From: Candidatus Bathyarchaeota archaeon
GTDB taxonomy: Archaea; Thermoproteota; Bathyarchaeia; Bathyarchaeales; Bathyarchaeaceae
Length of the DNA: 5,921 nt
Direction: 5' to 3'
NCBI GenBank assembly: GCA_020350305.1
Contig: CP070709.1
Coordinates: 624,542-630,462, forward strand
The notes under the pieces were generated by a model. That model had not been told where the DNA came from. It worked only from the letters and a program-made list of their open reading frames with translations, and ran no database searches. The position numbers and the translations under genes were made by a program. Below, in pieces: positions 5,080 through 5,921 of this stretch (its first letter is position 1; every line of letters begins with the position of its first letter).

Positions 5080-5502
5080 ATGAGTTTTGAAATAATTAGC
5101 TATGACTCGAAATATCAGAAGGCTGTAATTGATTTATGGAAAAAATGTGACCTGGTTGTTCCTCAAAATGACCCTGTTGAAGATATTCATAAAAAACTTG
5201 AATTTCAGCCAGAACTATTCTTCATCGCTCTGTTAAAGAATAAAGTAATTGGTTCGGTTATGACGGGCTATGACGGCCACCGGGGTTGGTTATACTATTT
5301 AGCCGTCTTACCAGAGTATCAGAAAAGAGGCTATGGCAGACAACTAGTTGAGAAAGCCGTCAAAGAATTACGGAAACTGGGCTGTTTAAAAGCTAATTTA
5401 CAGGTTAGAACAGACAATGCCTCCGTTGTTAATTTCTATAAACATCTTGGTTTTAAAATGGAGGAGAGGGTAAGTCTAGGTATGCGTCTAAAAGCTAGCT
5501 AG
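5080..5502 (+). CDS. GNAT acetyltransferase, YpeA-like
   Basis: A 140-residue protein that closely resembles bacterial and archaeal YpeA, a GNAT acetyltransferase of poorly known substrate. Features in order: LWKKCDLVVPQNDPVEDIHK (19-38), where the NDP and C-D-L residues are YpeA hallmarks; the strand VIGSVMTGYDGHRGWLYYLA (56-75), whose GYDGHRG is the most diagnostic block; the acetyl-CoA loop QKRGYG (81-86); and QVRTDNASVVNFYKHLGF (108-125), the usual GNAT tail with Asn and Tyr. The final SLGMRL also fits. All motif residues are present, so it should be active. Start choice: ATG 5080, with AGGT 9 nt upstream, gives the family N-terminus; an in-frame TTG at 5071 is poorly placed. G+C content is low, unlike the other GNAT gene. 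It faces the gene beginning at the right edge. Confidence 0.9.
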   Translation: MSFEIISYDSKYQKAVIDLWKKCDLVVPQNDPVEDIHKKLEFQPELFFIALLKNKVIGSVMTGYDGHRGWLYYLAVLPEYQKRGYGRQLVEKAVKELRKLGCLKANLQVRTDNASVVNFYKHLGFKMEERVSLGMRLKAS

Positions 5503-5536
5503 CTACAGGGATTCGCGCGCGCATACATAGGATTCG

Positions 5537-5562
5537 AACTGAGTTTCTATTTCAGTTGTTTT
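5537..5562. terminator. Hairpin between convergent genes
   Basis: AACTGA (5537-5542) pairs with TCAGTT (5552-5557), with a further G-T pair inside and a loop of about 7 bases. GTTTTG follows on the plus strand. It lies 35 nt after the YpeA-like stop and 12 nt after the minus-strand hydrolase stop, so it could end transcription from both sides. The T-run is short, so support is modest. Confidence 0.35.
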
Positions 5563-5573
5563 GTCCGTGAAAT

Positions 5574-5921
5574 CTAGACTGACAATCTAATAGTCTTGAA
5601 CTTCTCTGGGACAATCACTTCCACGTCAGGGCACACCTTTTCCACAATGCTTTCGAATTGCTTCATTTGTTGCCTTCTCCCATGGATAGGCACGGCTATT
5701 CTTGACTGCAAATCCATGATTGTGGCAACTGCCGCTGCCGGAGAACATGTTGTGGCTGTGCCGACTGGCACAAATGCTAGATCCGCAGACGTGTCCTTCT
5801 GTCGCCAATAGCCTGAGTCTCCTCCATGGAAGATCTTCATTCTCCCGAGATTCACTAAATACTGCGTTATGGGACCAACGTGAATACCCTGCAAGGCGGT
5901 CACTTCAGTTTCACCTATTGG
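5574..5921 (-). CDS. Metallo-beta-lactamase-fold hydrolase, C-terminal part (5' cut by window)
   Basis: The frame is open from the right edge to TAG at 5576-5574, giving 115 residues of the C-terminus. The pattern is that of the UPF0173/UlaG-like branch of metal-dependent hydrolases: TEVTALQGIHVGPITQYLVN (5-24), the strand-turn MKIFHGGDSGYW where Asp is a conserved metal ligand, the strand ADLAFVPVG, the helix SPAAAVATIMDLQ, and IAVPIHG with the last metal-binding His, then EVIVPEKFKTIRL. The usual N-terminal HxHxDH site lies outside the window. The GTG at 5903 is internal: homologous sequence continues upstream to the edge. The substrate is unknown; members act on varied esters and lactones. 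Confidence 0.78.
   Translation of the reverse strand, partial: PIGETEVTALQGIHVGPITQYLVNLGRMKIFHGGDSGYWRQKDTSADLAFVPVGTATTCSPAAAVATIMDLQSRIAVPIHGRRQQMKQFESIVEKVCPDVEVIVPEKFKTIRLSV

Noticed and set aside
5528..5545. GATTCGAACT, or AGTTCGAATCC on the minus strand, resembling a tRNA T-arm
   Set aside because: The flanking bases do not form the 5-bp T-stem and no other tRNA parts are nearby.
1..5921. CRISPR array, insertion sequence or rRNA
   Set aside because: No regularly spaced direct repeats, transposase-like frame, terminal inverted repeats or rRNA motifs were seen on either strand.

Overview
The window looks archaeal. It opens with three tightly packed genes of the methanofuran/tetrahydromethanopterin C1 pathway: formylmethanofuran dehydrogenase subunits A (3' end only) and C, then methenyl-H4MPT cyclohydrolase. 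Aerobic methylotrophic bacteria carry related genes (fhc, mchA). However, the TATA-like boxes ahead of several genes, an archaeal-type NitrOD5-like protein and T-run RNA ends favour an archaeon. A lineage with the archaeal Wood-Ljungdahl methyl branch, such as Bathyarchaeia or another TACK group, is my best guess. That placement is inference; no rRNA or other strong phylogenetic marker is present.

Layout: 1-2185 (+) is the C1 cluster fwdA-fwdC-mch, with 5-nt gaps and Shine-Dalgarno motifs that fix the starts. 2186-2408 is a regulatory gap holding a 21-bp perfect palindrome and further CGATAT motifs ahead of a small NitrOD5-like protein (2409-2852, +). From 2888 to 4651 three genes lie on the minus strand. 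Read in transcription order they are a G+C-rich GNAT acetyltransferase, an isochorismatase-family hydrolase with an intact Asp-Lys-Cys triad, and an ECF-transporter S component that resembles RibU. 4652-5079 is a gene-free divergent region with two copies of a repeated structured element; a third copy lies at 3618-3663. Next comes a YpeA-like GNAT acetyltransferase (5080-5502, +). The window ends in the 3' part of a minus-strand metallo-beta-lactamase-fold hydrolase.

How the genes work together: subunits A and C belong to the enzyme that interconverts CO2 and formylmethanofuran, and Mch acts two steps later (5-formyl-H4MPT to methenyl-H4MPT). They form one pathway and probably one transcript. 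The rest looks like a loose accessory neighbourhood with no single pathway.

The most unusual signal is the three-copy element. Each copy has a GGTT-initial upstream segment, a 12-base palindrome (GGAGATATCTCC or GGTGATGTCACC, with a compensating base-pair change between copies), a C-rich spacer and exactly seven T's, all in the same orientation. None lies just downstream of a plus-strand gene, so they are not ordinary gene terminators. Two copies have a TATA-like box at the right distance to be free-standing small RNAs, and one of these starts like the 5' half of a tRNA.
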